Assembly: GCF_900603025.1 (NCBI RefSeq)
Contig: NZ_LR026975.1
Coordinates: 4,464,001-4,528,000, forward strand
Source: Mycolicibacterium hassiacum DSM 44199
GTDB lineage: Bacteria; Actinomycetota; Actinomycetes; Mycobacteriales; Mycobacteriaceae
Reading direction: 5' to 3'
Length of the DNA: 64,000 nucleotides
The position numbers and the translations under genes were made by a program. Within the stretch, counting starts at the first letter, position 1. The number at the start of each line of letters is the position of its first letter. This document shows, in pieces, positions 9,857 to 23,921 of the stretch. A model generated the notes under the pieces. That model was not told where the DNA came from. It worked only from the letters and a program-made list of their open reading frames with translations, and did no database searches.

Positions 9857-10273
9857 GTGCAGCAAACTAGTTGGAGTCCTCCTGCCGCAGGTGTCGCGGC
9901 GTGCGCGGGATTCGGTCTGATCCTGGCGATCGGAGCTGTGACGCTGATCACAGACCTTCCCGGGCGCATTCTGGTCGGTTTTGCTGGCGCCGGACTGCTT
10001 GCTTTCGCATTCTCTTCGTGGCGCGCGCGGCCGAAGCTAGCAATCGAGCCCGACGCGCTCGTCAGTCGCGGACTCACGCGTACCACGGTGCTGCGCAGGT
10101 CCGACATCGAGGTGATCCGGATCACAGAGTTCCGCAGGTTCGGCCGCCGGGTGAGATTGCTGGAGATCGACACCGTCGACGGCGACCTGTTGGTGTTCAC
10201 CCGCTGGGATCTCGGAACCGACCCGCTGCACGTGCTCGACGCGCTGACCGCCGCCGGCTTCGCCGGCCGCTGA
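9857..10273 (+). CDS. PH-domain-like membrane protein (Rv0010c-like)
   Basis: 138 aa. Two hydrophobic helices in the first 55 residues are followed by a small beta-rich domain of the bacterial PH type (ARPKLAIEPDALVSRG ... EVIRITEFRRF ...). Similar proteins are found next to crgA in mycobacteria. No function is established; PH-like membrane proteins are generally thought to be scaffolds. Start GTG at 9857 lies immediately after the third DnaA box and has no clear Shine-Dalgarno, so expression may be leaderless or weak. Convergent with ppiA. Confidence 0.8.
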   Translation: MQQTSWSPPAAGVAACAGFGLILAIGAVTLITDLPGRILVGFAGAGLLAFAFSSWRARPKLAIEPDALVSRGLTRTTVLRRSDIEVIRITEFRRFGRRVRLLEIDTVDGDLLVFTRWDLGTDPLHVLDALTAAGFAGR

Positions 10274-10291
10274 CCGAGTCCGGACGGGCCC

Positions 10292-10357
10292 CGCGCCGAA
10301 ACCACGCTTGATGACGGAATCCGGCGCCGATCGCGCAACAAGCGTGGTCTCGGCGCG
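10292..10357. terminator. Long inverted repeat between convergent PH gene and ppiA
   Basis: Arms 10292-10310 (CGCGCCGAAACCACGCTTG) and 10339-10357 pair over 19 bp with one mismatch, loop 28 nt. It lies in the gap between two converging genes and has no T tract. A bidirectional transcription stop or RNA-stabilising hairpin is the simplest reading. Confidence 0.6.
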
Positions 10358-10381
10358 CGCCGGGTCGGCGCGCGGGGGCCG

Positions 10382-10927
10382 CTAGGAGATCGTGATCGAC
10401 TCGATGACGACCGGGTCGATCGGCCGGTCGTTGCGGTCGGTCTCGGTCGCGGCGATCGCGTCCACCACCCGCCGCGAATCCGGGTCGGCAACCTCGCCGA
10501 AGATCGTGTGCCGCCGGTTCAGGTGCGGGGTCTCGGCGACGGTGATGAAGAACTGCGACCCGTTGGTGTTGGGCCCGCGGTTGGCCATCGCCAGCCGGTA
10601 GGGGCGGTCGAACTGCAGCTCCGGGTGGAACTCGTCAGGGAAGTCGTAACCCGGCCCGCCGCGGCCGGTGCCGGTCGGGTCGCCGCCCTGAATCATGAAG
10701 CCGTCGATGACGCGGTGGAAGATCACCCCGTGGTAGAACGGCCCGGACGAACCGCCCGACGCGTTCTGCGTCGTGTACTCCTTGGTGCCCTGCGCCAGGC
10801 CGACGAAGTTGGCCACGGTCTTGGGAGCGTGGTTGCCGAACAGGGCGATCTTGATGTCACCGCGGTTGGTGTGCAGCGTCGCGGTCGCGGTCTGGATGGG
10901 GCTCGTCACGGGTAGCCAGTCTGCCAT
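10382..10927 (-). CDS. ppiA: Cyclophilin-type peptidyl-prolyl cis-trans isomerase PpiA
   Basis: Cytosolic prolyl isomerase, 181 aa. The cyclophilin fold spans about residues 14-178 with the active-site segments [28 protein letters not shown] and HTIFG. The conserved Arg in FHR and the Gln/Phe residues of the active site are present. The ATG at 10927 (MADWLP) is chosen over a TTG 18 nt upstream because it matches the N-terminus I recall for mycobacterial PpiA. Divergent from cwsA by 110 bp. Confidence 0.95.
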   Translation of the reverse strand: MADWLPVTSPIQTATATLHTNRGDIKIALFGNHAPKTVANFVGLAQGTKEYTTQNASGGSSGPFYHGVIFHRVIDGFMIQGGDPTGTGRGGPGYDFPDEFHPELQFDRPYRLAMANRGPNTNGSQFFITVAETPHLNRRHTIFGEVADPDSRRVVDAIAATETDRNDRPIDPVVIESITIS

Positions 10928-11037
10928 GCCGGTCCGCCGCGCCAACCGGCAGCGTCACCGCGCGCCGGATGGCAGGCTGGGGCCGGAACAGCAGGGCTGG
11001 ACCGGCACCACACAGCCACCACAACGGAGGGGGTCCG

Positions 11038-11442
11038 ATGAGCTCGCCGACCGAAACCCACCCGACACCGGGCCGACGGTTGACCCGTGGGTTGCGGTGC
11101 ACCGCGCTCGGCGCGGTGGAGACGGTGCGCGGCGTGGCGGAGTTGGCGCTGAACGGCGCTCAGGCGTCCGCACGCCGGCTCGGGGACCGTCAGCGGGGGG
11201 CGGAGCTCAAAGAGCGGCTGAGCGACGATCTGGCGGCGGTTCAGGCGGCGCTGGCGGACCTGCCCAGCGGTAGGCGGTCCGCCGCGAAGGCGGCCCGACG
11301 CCGGCGGCGGCTGTTCATCGCGGCCGGAGCGACGGTGGTGGTGGCCGGTGCGGCGGCGGTGACCGTCGCGATCATCCGGCGTTCGACGCGGCCGGACCCG
11401 TCGACCCTGCCGCCCAGCGTGGAGGTCAACCCGAAACCCTGA
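11038..11442 (+). CDS. cwsA: Cell wall synthesis protein CwsA
   Basis: 134-aa bitopic protein. A cytosolic N-terminal part with the RLTRG motif and a helical, partly charged region is followed by one membrane helix (about 97-118) and the short tail RPDPSTLPPSVEVNPKP, which closely resembles the end of M. tuberculosis Rv0008c. CwsA interacts with CrgA and Wag31 and supports polar growth and septation (literature on the family). Start ATG at 11038 with GGAGG about 7 nt upstream; an upstream in-frame start lacks such support. The gene lies between ppiA and tRNA-Ala. Confidence 0.9.
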   Translation: MSSPTETHPTPGRRLTRGLRCTALGAVETVRGVAELALNGAQASARRLGDRQRGAELKERLSDDLAAVQAALADLPSGRRSAAKAARRRRRLFIAAGATVVVAGAAAVTVAIIRRSTRPDPSTLPPSVEVNPKP

Positions 11443-11464
11443 TCGGCCGGGTCCGAGCGGGAAG

Positions 11465-11537
11465 TGGAGCCTAGGGGATTCGAACCCCTGACTTCTGCCT
11501 TGCAAAGGCAGCGCTCTACCAACTGAGCTAAGGCCCC
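11465..11537 (-). tRNA. tRNA-Ala (TGC anticodon)
   Basis: 73 nt on the minus strand. The 7-bp acceptor stem GGGGCCT/AGGCTCC contains one G-U pair and is followed by discriminator A. The D arm has AGCTCAGTTGGTAGAGC, the anticodon loop reads TTTGCAA (TGC), and the T arm has GGTTCGAATCC. CCA is not encoded. It stands 155 bp from tRNA-Ile in the gyrA-cwsA interval, as in other mycobacteria. Confidence 0.97.
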
Positions 11538-11553
11538 TCGACAGGGAAGTATC

Positions 11554-11676
11554 TCAGGATATTTCCGGACGGCTGCTCGGTGCTGCGTACCAGACCTCGG
11601 CGCCTCGGCGGGAGCGCCACAACGCCGTCCCGGCGATCGCGGCGATCAGCGCCGCCGCCAACAGCACCCGCTTCAT
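11554..11676 (-). CDS. Short membrane-segment protein between the two tRNAs (possible DLW-39 family)
   Basis: 40 codons from ATG (11676) to TGA (11554), too short for most gene callers. The protein starts MKRVLLAAALIAAIAGTALW, one hydrophobic helix after two basic residues, then RSRRGAEVW and a polar tail. A GGAAAGG ribosome site lies 8 nt before the ATG. Actinobacteria encode a very short DLW-39 family protein in the gyrA/tRNA-Ile neighbourhood with a helix followed by a D-L-W motif; here the corresponding residues read E-V-W, so the match is by position and layout, not a firm motif hit. Function unknown. Confidence 0.5.
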   Translation of the reverse strand: MKRVLLAAALIAAIAGTALWRSRRGAEVWYAAPSSRPEIS

Positions 11677-11692
11677 GGTGTGAACCTTTCCG

Positions 11693-11766
11693 TGGGGCTA
11701 GGAGGACTCGAACCTCCGACCTCTTCGTTATCAGCGAAGCGCTCTAACCGCCTGAGCTATAGCCCC
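11693..11766 (-). tRNA. tRNA-Ile (GAT anticodon)
   Basis: 74 nt on the minus strand. The acceptor stem GGGGCTA/TAGCCCC is fully paired, with discriminator A. D arm AGCTCAGGCGGTTAGAGC, anticodon loop CTGATAA (GAT), T arm GGTTCGAGTCC. CCA is not encoded. It lies 99 bp downstream of the DUF3566 gene on the same strand, so it may be read from the gyr transcript as well as from its own promoter. Confidence 0.97.
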
Positions 11767-11865
11767 GTATCTGACGGCCGCCCGAGATTACCCCAATCGT
11801 AAGCCGGAACCCAAACCGGGTGTCGACCGGGGATACCCTGCCGGGTCAGCAGGCCCGCTGCCGGG

Positions 11866-12786
11866 TCAATCCCGGTCCGCGAGTGTGACTTCGATCCCGC
11901 CGACGATGTCGGTGCTGAGGTTGTAGATGAACGCGCCGATGGTGGCCATCGCGGTCAGGATCACGATGTTCACCAGGCCGATCAGCGTCGCGCCGCCGAA
12001 AATCGTTCCGGCGGAGACCAGCTCGCCGCCGGCGCTGCCGCCGGCACTGGACAGCAGATCGCCCACGTTGCTGTTGAGCTTGCTCCACACACCCATCCCG
12101 CCGAGCACCAGGTACAGGAACGCGACGGCGATCATCCACACGAAGAACGACGCCACCGACAGCAGCAGCGAGACCTTCAACACACTCCACGGGTCGACGC
12201 GCCGGATCTGCAGGTTCGCCCGCACCGGGCCCTGATGGCGGGCCGCCGCCGGGGTACGCACGGCCGCCGCCGGGCGGGCCGGACGGTCGGGACGCCGCTG
12301 CGGCGGACGCGGCAGGGGAGCCGACAGATCGGGGATCTCGCTGCCGTACGACTCGGTCCGCGGGTGTTCACCGGACGGGTGCTCGGTGGCGTCCTCGCCG
12401 CGCCTGGCGGACTCGGCCGGCCGCTTGGCACCCTCGGTGTCCGCCCCGACCCCGGCGCCGGAGCCGACCCCGACCACGTACCGGTTCGGCCGCGGCCCCG
12501 CCGCGCCCCCGGCCGGAACGGGCCGCCGGGGCGGCTCGGGTCGCGGCGCGGCCTTCTCCGCCGCACGCGGTGGCGTCTTGGCGGCGGCGCCGCGGGCCGG
12601 GCCCCGCTGCCACGGCGGCACCTCGACCGGGTCGGCGATGCGGTCCGGGGCCGGGCCCGCCGCGGCGGTGGCACGGCGTTTGGTCCCGGACCGGCCGGGT
12701 TCGCTGCCGAGGCCCGGCTCGGAGATCGACCCGTTGGCCCCGGGATCACCGGAACGCGGGACGCCCGGGTCGTTGGGTGCACCCAC
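11866..12786 (-). CDS. DUF3566 transmembrane protein (Rv0007-like)
   Basis: 306 aa. The first about 185 residues are a low-complexity Pro/Ala/Arg/Gly region; the C-terminal domain has two membrane helices (about 200-225 and 265-292) with a conserved extracytoplasmic stretch between them, the DUF3566 arrangement. The GTG start at 12786 lies 29 bp after the gyrA stop on the same strand, so it is co-transcribed with gyrBA. No biochemical role is known; the association with gyrase genes is conserved in actinobacteria. The exact start within the repetitive N-terminus is uncertain. Confidence 0.8.
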   Translation of the reverse strand: MGAPNDPGVPRSGDPGANGSISEPGLGSEPGRSGTKRRATAAAGPAPDRIADPVEVPPWQRGPARGAAAKTPPRAAEKAAPRPEPPRRPVPAGGAAGPRPNRYVVGVGSGAGVGADTEGAKRPAESARRGEDATEHPSGEHPRTESYGSEIPDLSAPLPRPPQRRPDRPARPAAAVRTPAAARHQGPVRANLQIRRVDPWSVLKVSLLLSVASFFVWMIAVAFLYLVLGGMGVWSKLNSNVGDLLSSAGGSAGGELVSAGTIFGGATLIGLVNIVILTAMATIGAFIYNLSTDIVGGIEVTLADRD

Positions 12787-12815
12787 TACGGCTCCTTACT
12801 GCTCACGAGGCCGGG

Positions 12816-15317
<2,502 letters not shown>

Positions 15318-15441
15318 CGTTTCCTCTTCTGTCGGACGGCATGGCGCCGATCCCTATCGGCAGGCTGGTGTCAGCGCAGGTCCGCGGCCCCCGCATACAA
15401 CTTTTTCCGTTGCGGCACCAGGGGTTTGGTGTGCGCCGGGA

Positions 15442-17544
<2,103 letters not shown>

Positions 17545-17554
17545 TCACCCCACG

Positions 17555-17567
17555 AGTCTACCGTCAA
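17555..17567 (-). promoter_or_regulatory. Candidate promoter elements upstream of gyrB
   Basis: On the minus strand TTGACG (17562-17567) and TAGACT (17555-17560) stand almost next to each other. Each fits one half of a SigA promoter (TTGACA / TANNNT), but they are too close to belong to the same promoter; TAGACT would be the -10 box of a start about 75 bp before the gyrB GTG. Weak evidence. Confidence 0.3.
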
Positions 17568-17712
17568 CTATGGGCTGCACCGACGCTGAGGCGGCGTTTC
17601 CTCCCATCTATTTGCGCCGTCTGTGGATTTTTTCGGATCGGGGTGCGTCATGACGGCAGCGACACCCCCTCGGGGCGTTCTCGCGCGTTCTAGCCACCAG
17701 GGGAAATAGCCC

Positions 17713-18351
17713 TCAGCCGTACGTGTCGCGGGGACCACGGCCGGCGATGTGATACCGGCCCTTCTTCCACGACGGCGCCACCGGCCCCACGATCTTCAGC
17801 GACGTCACCACGTCGTCGCCGACCGCCGCGGCGATCTTGGCCAGCAGCTGGCGCTGGACCATCCGAAGCTGGGTGGCCCAGGCGGTCGATTCGGCGGAAA
17901 TGGTCAGCACCCCGTCGTGCAGGGCGGTCGGGCGGGCGTGCGCGGCGATCTGGTCGCCCACCACCTCGGCCCACCGGCCGAACACCGCGCCCTGGCTGAC
18001 CCGCTCGGCCCAGCCGCGGGTGCGGGCCAGTTCGGCGGCGACGGTGCCGAGCAGTTGCGGGTCGCGGGAGTCCGGACCCGGCCCGGACCAGCGCCGGCGG
18101 CCCCGGGCGGATGCCGGCCGCGCCGCCGACCGCGGGGGACCACCCAGCGAGCTCAGGCCGCGCCCGACGTCCTTGCCCTGCCGGCGGGCGGCACTGCGGG
18201 CCTCCTCCAGGGTGCGGCGGACCAGGTCCATGCCCTGCAGATGGGTCAGGTGAGCGGGCGGCCGCAGGGCGGGCGGCTCGTCGTCCCAGCCCCTGTCATC
18301 CCGGTCCCAGTCATCCCAGCCCCTGTCATCACGGATGGAGTCGTCGGTCAC
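17713..18351 (-). CDS. DUF721 (DciA-like) protein, Rv0004-like
   Basis: 212 aa. The acidic/aromatic N-terminus contains a duplicated DDRGWDD element; a basic linker leads to a C-terminal DUF721 domain (about 100-195) with the conserved WxxxVG ([15 protein letters not shown]) motif. DUF721/DciA proteins are helicase-operator proteins that help load or stimulate replicative DnaB in bacteria lacking DnaC; in mycobacteria the family has been linked to replication. GTG at 18351 overlaps the recF stop (GTGA), indicating coupled translation in the dnaN-gnd-recF run. The DciA function is inferred from the family. Confidence 0.88.
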   Translation of the reverse strand: MTDDSIRDDRGWDDWDRDDRGWDDEPPALRPPAHLTHLQGMDLVRRTLEEARSAARRQGKDVGRGLSSLGGPPRSAARPASARGRRRWSGPGPDSRDPQLLGTVAAELARTRGWAERVSQGAVFGRWAEVVGDQIAAHARPTALHDGVLTISAESTAWATQLRMVQRQLLAKIAAAVGDDVVTSLKIVGPVAPSWKKGRYHIAGRGPRDTYG

Positions 18352-19508
18352 GTCACCACCTCCGAGACACGGCCGTCGTCGCCGTCACGCATCACGATCT
18401 CGATCCGGCGGGCATCCCAGTCCGCGGGGATGTCGTCCGGTACCGCCGCGGTCACCAGCACCTGTTCGGCGGACTCGACGACCGCCGCCAGCGCCTGGCG
18501 ACGTGCGGTGTCCAGTTCGGCGAAGACATCGTCGAGCAACAACACCGGATCCGGGCCTTCGGCGCGCAGCAGCTGGTAGGCACCCAACCGCAGCGACAAC
18601 GCCATGGACCACGACTCACCATGGCTGGCAAAGCCTTTCGCCGGTTGATCGCCCAACCGCAGTTCCAGGTCGTCGCGGTGCGGACCGACCAGGCAGACGC
18701 CGCGTTCCAGTTCTGCGTCGCGCCGGCGCGCCAGCGCGTCGAGCAGCGCGGCCTCGAACACCTGCGGGTCGGTGGTACCGGCCGCGACCTCCGCCTCGAC
18801 GACGTCGATACCGCTGCGGTAGCGCACCGACGCGGCGCGGGATCCGGGCGCAAGCAGGTGATAGGCCTTGGCGATCTCCGGTGCGAGCTCGGTGACCAGC
18901 TCGGCGCGTGCGGCGATCAGCTGGGCCCCGTGGGTGGCCAGATGCCCGTCCCAGACGTCCAGGGTGTCCAGGACACTTCGGTCACCGCGATACCGCGCTG
19001 CCGCAGCGGTTTTCAACAAGGCCGTGCGCTGGCGCACCACCCTGTCGTAGTCGGCGCGCACGCCCGCGATCCGCGGACGCCGGGTGGTGGCGAGCTCGTC
19101 GAGGTAGCGCCGCCGCTCACCCGGATCACCGCGGACCAGGGCCAGGTCTTCGGGGGCGAACAACACCGCCCGCAGCACCCCGAGGATCTCGCGGGCCGAG
19201 CGCACCGGCGACCGGTTCAGCAGGGCCTTGTTCGCCCGGCCGGCCCGGATCTCCAGATCGATCGCCAGCTCCCGGCCGTCGTTCACCACGATCGTCGACA
19301 CCACCGCGCGTTCGGCGCCGGCCCGGATCAGCGGCGCGTCGACGGCCACCCGGTGCGATCCCAGGGTGGACGAATACCAAATTGCCTCAACAAGATTCGT
19401 CTTGCCGTAACCATTGCGGCCGACGAACACCGTGCGGCCCGGTTCCAGATCGAGATCGACCCGGGGCCACGATCGGAAGTCGACGAGTCCGAGGTGGCGG
19501 ATGTGCAA
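18348..19508 (-). CDS. recF: DNA replication and repair protein RecF
   Basis: SMC-like ATPase that loads RecA at gaps via RecOR. 386 aa. Walker A GRNGYGKT at 30-37; the ABC signature region and Walker B ([12 protein letters not shown], about 330-341) are present. The start is a TTG at 19508, one base after the gnd stop; this gives [14 protein letters not shown], which aligns with known RecF N-termini, and no ATG/GTG nearby does. Its 3' end overlaps the DUF721 gene by 4 nt. Confidence 0.95.
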   Translation of the reverse strand: MHIRHLGLVDFRSWPRVDLDLEPGRTVFVGRNGYGKTNLVEAIWYSSTLGSHRVAVDAPLIRAGAERAVVSTIVVNDGRELAIDLEIRAGRANKALLNRSPVRSAREILGVLRAVLFAPEDLALVRGDPGERRRYLDELATTRRPRIAGVRADYDRVVRQRTALLKTAAAARYRGDRSVLDTLDVWDGHLATHGAQLIAARAELVTELAPEIAKAYHLLAPGSRAASVRYRSGIDVVEAEVAAGTTDPQVFEAALLDALARRRDAELERGVCLVGPHRDDLELRLGDQPAKGFASHGESWSMALSLRLGAYQLLRAEGPDPVLLLDDVFAELDTARRQALAAVVESAEQVLVTAAVPDDIPADWDARRIEIVMRDGDDGRVSEVVT

Positions 19509-19509
19509 C

Positions 19510-20403
19510 TTAACCCGACTCGCTCACCCGCTTGACCGCGTGCCCGCCGAACTGGGCGCGCAGCGCGGCGACCGCCTTCATGGTGGGGGAGTCGTCCTGG
19601 CGCGACAGGAACCGGGCGAACAACGACGCCGCGATGCCCGGCACCGGCACCCGCAACCGGATGGCCTCCTCGACGGTCCACCTGCCCTCACCGGAATCCT
19701 CGGTGTAGCCGGTGACCCGGCTCAGCCCGGGGTCCTCCTTGAGCGCCTTGGCCAGCAGCTGCTGCAGCCAGGACCGCACCACGGTGCCCTTGGTCCAGGC
19801 CTGGAAGACGGCCTGCGGGTCGCGTACCCGCTCCTCGGCGGCCAACAGTTCGTAGCCCTCGCCGTAGGCCGACATCAGCGCGTACTCGACACCGTTGTGC
19901 ACCATCTTGACGAAGTGCCCGGCGCCGACCGGACCGGCGTGCACGAAGCTGTCCTCGCGCGGGCCGTCCGGGCGCAGCGTGTCGAAGATCGGCATGGCGC
20001 GCGCCACGTCCTCCTCGCTGCCGCCCACCATGAGCCCGTAGCCCTCGGTCAGCCCCCAGATACCGCCGGAGACACCGGCGTCGATGAACGAGATTCCCTT
20101 GGCTCCCAACAGTTCCGCGTGTGGTTCGTCCTCGGTGTAGCGGCTGTTGCCGCCGTCGATGACCAGATCGCCGGGGCTGAGCACATCCGCGAGGGCGCAG
20201 ATGGTGTCGTGGGTGATCGGCCCGGACGGAACCATGACCCACACGATGCGGGGCGGCTGCAGCGCCTCGACCATGGCGGCGAGTGTGGGGACATCGGAGA
20301 CCTCCGGTCGCGGGTCGTAACCGATGACCTCATGCCCGCCGGCCCGCAGCCGCTCGCGCATGTTGTAGCCCATCTTGCCCAGGCCGACCAGCCCGAGTTG
20401 CAT
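19510..20403 (-). CDS. gnd: 6-phosphogluconate dehydrogenase, decarboxylating (short form)
   Basis: Oxidises 6-phosphogluconate to ribulose-5-phosphate in the pentose phosphate pathway. 297 aa, the short bacterial subfamily (about 300 aa) rather than the 470-aa form. N-terminal Rossmann motif GLVGLGKMG (4-12), VIDGGNSRY substrate loop, GVSGGIWG and the catalytic Lys/Asn in [12 protein letters not shown]. It is inserted between dnaN (31 bp upstream) and recF (1 bp downstream), an arrangement I recall from rapid-growing mycobacteria and absent at this spot in M. tuberculosis. Cofactor preference not decided. Confidence 0.93.
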   Translation of the reverse strand: MQLGLVGLGKMGYNMRERLRAGGHEVIGYDPRPEVSDVPTLAAMVEALQPPRIVWVMVPSGPITHDTICALADVLSPGDLVIDGGNSRYTEDEPHAELLGAKGISFIDAGVSGGIWGLTEGYGLMVGGSEEDVARAMPIFDTLRPDGPREDSFVHAGPVGAGHFVKMVHNGVEYALMSAYGEGYELLAAEERVRDPQAVFQAWTKGTVVRSWLQQLLAKALKEDPGLSRVTGYTEDSGEGRWTVEEAIRLRVPVPGIAASLFARFLSRQDDSPTMKAVAALRAQFGGHAVKRVSESG

Positions 20404-20434
20404 GTCACTGCCCCCTTCGTGGTCGCCGGGCCGA

Positions 20435-21634
20435 TCAGCCTGGCAACCGCACCGGCATCAACAGATAGGTGTAATCGGTGTGCGCCGCCGGGTACGGTCC
20501 CGGGCCGCTGATGTGGTCGTCGTCCTCGATGGCCGGCCGCAGCACCGCCGGGCGACTCGGCGTGGTGAAACCGAAGGTGACCCGCTCGGAGTGCAGCGAG
20601 GTCAGCCCGTCGGTCAGGTAGTTCGGGTTGAACGCGATGGTCAACGGATCGCCGTGGAAAGTGACCGGCAGGTCCTCCTCGGCGCGACCGACGTCGTCGG
20701 CGCCGGCCGACAGGTGCAGCACGTCGTCGCTGAACTCCATCCGCACCTGTGCCCCGCGGTCGGCGACCAGCGCCACACGCTTGATCGCCTCGGTCAGCTC
20801 GGTGACGCCGATCGTCGCGATCGAGGTGTGCTCGGACGGCAGCAGCTGGCGGAATTTCGGGAACTCCGCGTCGAGCAGTCGGGTGGTGCTGCGCTTGCCG
20901 TTGCTGCGAATGCCGAGCAGCCCGTCCTTGCCGACCTCCGGGCCGGCGCCCAGCGCCAGGTGCACCTCCGAGCCGTCGGCGCCGGTCTTGGCGGCCTCGG
21001 CCAGGGTCTTCGCCGGCACCAGCACCGCGGCCCCGGTGTCGGGGAACGCGGTGGACCACTTCAGTTCCCGCACCGCCAACCGGAACCGGTCGGTGGCCGC
21101 CAACGTGACGTTCTCCCCGGAGATCTCGATGCGGATGCCGGTGAGCATCGGCAGGGTGTCGTCCCGGCCGGCCGCGACGGCGACCTGCCCGATCGCCTCG
21201 GCGAACAGGTCGGACGAGATGACACCGGTCTCCTCCGGCAGGGTGGGCAGAGTGGGGTAGTCCTCGACGGCCATGGTGGGCAGCGAGAACCGGGCACTGC
21301 CGCAGGTCAACAACACCCGGGTGCCCTCGACGGTGACGTCGACCGGCTTGGCCGGCAACGCGCGGGTGATGTCGCTGAGCAGACGCCCGGACACCAGGAC
21401 ACTGCCCGGCGAGGCGATCTCCGCGGCGACCTGGACCTCGGCCGAGACCTCGTAGTCGAATCCGGAGATGGTCAGCCCGTCGTCGGAGCCGGTGAGCAAC
21501 ACGCCGGCGAGGACCGGAACGGTCGGTCGGTTCGGCAGGTTGCGTGCTACCCAGGCCACGGCATCGGCGAAGTCTTCGCGCACCAGGCGGAACTTCAAGT
21601 CGGTGACACCCACGGTTGTCGTGGCCACGTTCAT
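20435..21634 (-). CDS. dnaN: DNA polymerase III beta clamp
   Basis: Sliding clamp, 399 aa, three repeated clamp folds forming a dimeric ring that tethers polymerase and binds clamp-loader and repair partners. The C-terminal hydrophobic pocket end [12 protein letters not shown] is typical. ATG at 21634. The first gene after oriC on the minus strand, leading the dnaN-gnd-recF-DUF721 run. Confidence 0.97.
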   Translation of the reverse strand: MNVATTTVGVTDLKFRLVREDFADAVAWVARNLPNRPTVPVLAGVLLTGSDDGLTISGFDYEVSAEVQVAAEIASPGSVLVSGRLLSDITRALPAKPVDVTVEGTRVLLTCGSARFSLPTMAVEDYPTLPTLPEETGVISSDLFAEAIGQVAVAAGRDDTLPMLTGIRIEISGENVTLAATDRFRLAVRELKWSTAFPDTGAAVLVPAKTLAEAAKTGADGSEVHLALGAGPEVGKDGLLGIRSNGKRSTTRLLDAEFPKFRQLLPSEHTSIATIGVTELTEAIKRVALVADRGAQVRMEFSDDVLHLSAGADDVGRAEEDLPVTFHGDPLTIAFNPNYLTDGLTSLHSERVTFGFTTPSRPAVLRPAIEDDDHISGPGPYPAAHTDYTYLLMPVRLPG

Positions 21635-21738
21635 AGAGTCCCTTCGATCACGTACACAACCCCCAACCTGCGGTTCCGGGTGGCCTCACAGCGATCGCGC
21701 CGAGAGATCGGTCGACCCTGACGGCTGTCCGCTGAACC

Positions 21739-21767
21739 ACCGTAGAGCTTTCGGCCCGAACTTGAAA
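21739..21767 (-). promoter_or_regulatory. dnaN: Candidate SigA promoter for dnaN
   Basis: Minus-strand TTTCAA (21762-21767), a 17-bp spacer and TACGGT (21739-21744), fitting a weak -35 and a TANNNT -10 with ideal spacing. It predicts a leader of roughly 95-100 nt before the dnaN ATG. No experimental start is available. Confidence 0.4.
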
Positions 21768-22130
21768 GCTAATCGATCGGGCCGACGAAATGGCGACCGG
21801 ACCTGGTCAGGGGGTGGCCTGAGCAGGACTCCCCAGCGACCTTCTTCCGGAGAGTTTCGTTCGGAGATTTCTCAGCAACAGTAATAGGTGTTGTGGAGAT
21901 TGGGGATGTTCGGCCGTTGCCGCAGGACGACTGCGCGACCGGGTGTGCATGACCTGTGGATGAACTGGTGAGAGTCGGCGCCGCGCTGTGGACGGTCGGT
22001 GGGGTGTGAACGGCCGGCCGGATCGTTCCCAGGTTGATCCCAAGTTGTCCACAGCGTTGTGCACAGCGCCGCGCTGTGACTGGTGTTATTCGCGGTGCAG
22101 GAGTTTTTTGAAACTCATACCGCACTCCCT

Positions 22131-22153
22131 GGCGTGTCGCGACGCGACACGCC
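22131..22153 (-). terminator. Perfect 10-bp hairpin downstream of dnaA
   Basis: GGCGTGTCGC, three-base loop GAC, GCGACACGCC: a perfect GC-rich stem 135 bp after the dnaA stop and inside oriC. There is no T run, as is common in mycobacteria. It probably ends dnaA transcription before it crosses the DnaA boxes; a structural role in the origin is also possible. Confidence 0.6.
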
Positions 22154-22288
22154 GAAGGGGGAGCGGGGAAGGGCGCGGCCGACAGGCGGCGGAGACGGTG
22201 GCGCGGGCGCGCCGGCGCGCGGGGGACGCGAAAGTGACGCGACAAGAAATAAAGAAACAAATATCAGGAAGAGGTTAGGAAGAGGCGG

Positions 22289-23770
22289 TCAGCGCTTGGC
22301 CCGCTGGCGGATGCGGGTTGTCAGTTCCTTGACGTGGTCGAAGACCTCGCGCCGTTCGGCCATCTCGGCCCGGATCTTCTTCTCGGCGTACATCACCGTG
22401 GTGTGATCCCGGCCGAACGCCTGGCCGATCTTCGGCAACGACAGATCGGTGAGCTCGCGGCACAGATACATGGCGATCTGCCGGGACTGCGCCAGCGCAC
22501 GGGTCTTGCCCGGACCGCGCAGCTCCTCGACGGTGGTCTGGAAGTACTCGGCGGTCGCGGCCATGATCGCGGCGGCGCTGATCTGCATCGAGCTGGGTTC
22601 GGAGATCAGATCGCGCAGCACGATCTCGGCCAGCGACCGGTCGATCGGTGTCTTGTTCAGCGACGCGAAGGCGGTCACCCGGATCAGCGCGCCCTCGAGT
22701 TCGCGAATGTTGCGCTCGATGCTGCTGGCGATGAGTTCCAGCACGTCATCGGGCACATCGAGGTTGTCCATCTGCGCCTTCTTGCGCAGGATGGCGATCC
22801 GGGTCTCGAGTTCGGGCGGCTGCACATCGGTGATCAGCCCCCATTCGAACCGGGTGCGCAGCCGGTCCTCCAGGGTGGCCAGCTGTTTCGGCGGCCGGTC
22901 GGAGGAGATCACGATCTGCTTGTTGGCGTTGTGCAGCGTGTTGAAGGTATGGAAGAACTCCTCCTGGATGCCTTCCTTGCCCTCGATGAACTGGATGTCG
23001 TCGACGAGGAGCACGTCGATGTCGCGGTAACTGCGCTTGAACGACGCCTTGCGGTCGTCGCGCAGCGAGTTGATGAAGTCGTTGGTGAACTCCTCGGTCG
23101 ACACGTACTTGACGCGCATCCCGGGGAACAACTTGAGCGTGTAGTTGCCGGCCGCGTGCAGCAGGTGGGTCTTGCCGAGACCGGACTCGCCCCAGATGAA
23201 CAGCGGGTTGTAGGCCCGGGCCGGGGCCTCGGCGATGGCCAGGGCCGCGGCGTGGGCGAACCGGTTGGACGCGCCGATGACGAACGTGTCGAAGGTGTAG
23301 CGCCGGTTGAGGTTGACCGACGGGTTCTCGGAGGACGACGCGCCCTCGCGGCGACGGGCGAAATAGCTCGGCCAGCTCTGCTCGGCGCTGGCCCGCGCCG
23401 CCTGGTCCTCGTCCTCGTCGTCGTCCTCGGGGTCCGGTGCGGCGCCGTTGTGGATGTCCTCGGCGTCGTCGGGCGTGGCGATGCGCACACCGAGCTCGAC
23501 CCGCTGACCGAGCCGCCGGCTCAGCGCCTCGATGATCGGCTGGCGCAGGTGCCGCTCGATCTCGTTCTGGACGAACGGGGAGGGCACCGACAACAGGGCG
23601 AATCCCTCGGTCAGGCGCAGCGGTTTCACCAGCTTCAACCAGGCCCGTTGCTGGGGGGTGAGCGCTGGCAGGCTGTCTCCATTTACCCCTTGCGGCCGGA
23701 CCTCGCCGTTGAGTTCGGCGACGACGCTGTTCCAGATGGCTACAAACGGGGGATCGGGGTCAGCTGTCAA
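22289..23770 (-). CDS. dnaA: Chromosomal replication initiator DnaA
   Basis: AAA+ initiator that binds DnaA boxes and opens oriC. 493 aa: N-terminal domain I, an acidic variable domain II (EDDDEDEDQ region near residue 115), AAA+ domain with Walker [10 protein letters not shown] and Walker B LLVDDIQF, then the DNA-binding domain with the DnaA signature [10 protein letters not shown]. The start is a TTG at 23770 (MTADPDPP...), as I recall for mycobacterial dnaA, with AGAGGGGG upstream. Three DnaA boxes 56-88 bp upstream suggest autoregulation. Confidence 0.97.
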   Translation of the reverse strand: MTADPDPPFVAIWNSVVAELNGEVRPQGVNGDSLPALTPQQRAWLKLVKPLRLTEGFALLSVPSPFVQNEIERHLRQPIIEALSRRLGQRVELGVRIATPDDAEDIHNGAAPDPEDDDEDEDQAARASAEQSWPSYFARRREGASSSENPSVNLNRRYTFDTFVIGASNRFAHAAALAIAEAPARAYNPLFIWGESGLGKTHLLHAAGNYTLKLFPGMRVKYVSTEEFTNDFINSLRDDRKASFKRSYRDIDVLLVDDIQFIEGKEGIQEEFFHTFNTLHNANKQIVISSDRPPKQLATLEDRLRTRFEWGLITDVQPPELETRIAILRKKAQMDNLDVPDDVLELIASSIERNIRELEGALIRVTAFASLNKTPIDRSLAEIVLRDLISEPSSMQISAAAIMAATAEYFQTTVEELRGPGKTRALAQSRQIAMYLCRELTDLSLPKIGQAFGRDHTTVMYAEKKIRAEMAERREVFDHVKELTTRIRQRAKR

Positions 23771-23825
23771 TGACGCGTACCCCCTCTTGCCCGACCGTCG
23801 GGATCACCAAAACAACAATGACGAT

Positions 23826-23858
23826 CTGTCCACATGGTTATCCACAGATTGTGGATTA
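23826..23858. promoter_or_regulatory. Three DnaA boxes upstream of dnaA
   Basis: CTGTCCACA (23826-23834, plus), perfect TTATCCACA (23838-23846, plus) and TGTGGATTA (23850-23858; TAATCCACA on minus). The last two face each other 3 bp apart. Position 56-88 bp before the dnaA TTG fits autoregulation of dnaA or an accessory origin site, as in other actinobacteria. Confidence 0.75.
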
Positions 23859-23921
23859 CCGGACGACCGTCGCCGTTCACACTATCTGTATCTAGCAAAG
23901 CACCTCGCTCACAGAGCTCGG

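Larger units (their letters stand above)
21635..22288. other. oriC: oriC: dnaN-dnaA intergenic origin of replication
   Basis: 654 bp without a gene between dnaN and dnaA, the standard mycobacterial origin. DnaA-box matches: TTGTCCACA (22045-22053, perfect mycobacterial box) and TTGTGCACA (22057-22065) on plus; TGTGGAGAT (21892-21900), TGTGGATGA (21955-21963) and TGTGGACGG (21987-21995) as degenerate minus-strand boxes. The two groups face each other. AT-rich stretches lie at about 22100-22120, with GAGTTT/AAACTC arms (22101-22116), and at 22240-22275 near the dnaA end; either could be the unwinding element. A strong hairpin sits at 22131-22153. Confidence 0.93.

Noticed and set aside
17622-17630. 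TGTGGATTT upstream of gyrB as a DnaA box
   Set aside because: Two mismatches to TTATCCACA and isolated; not counted.
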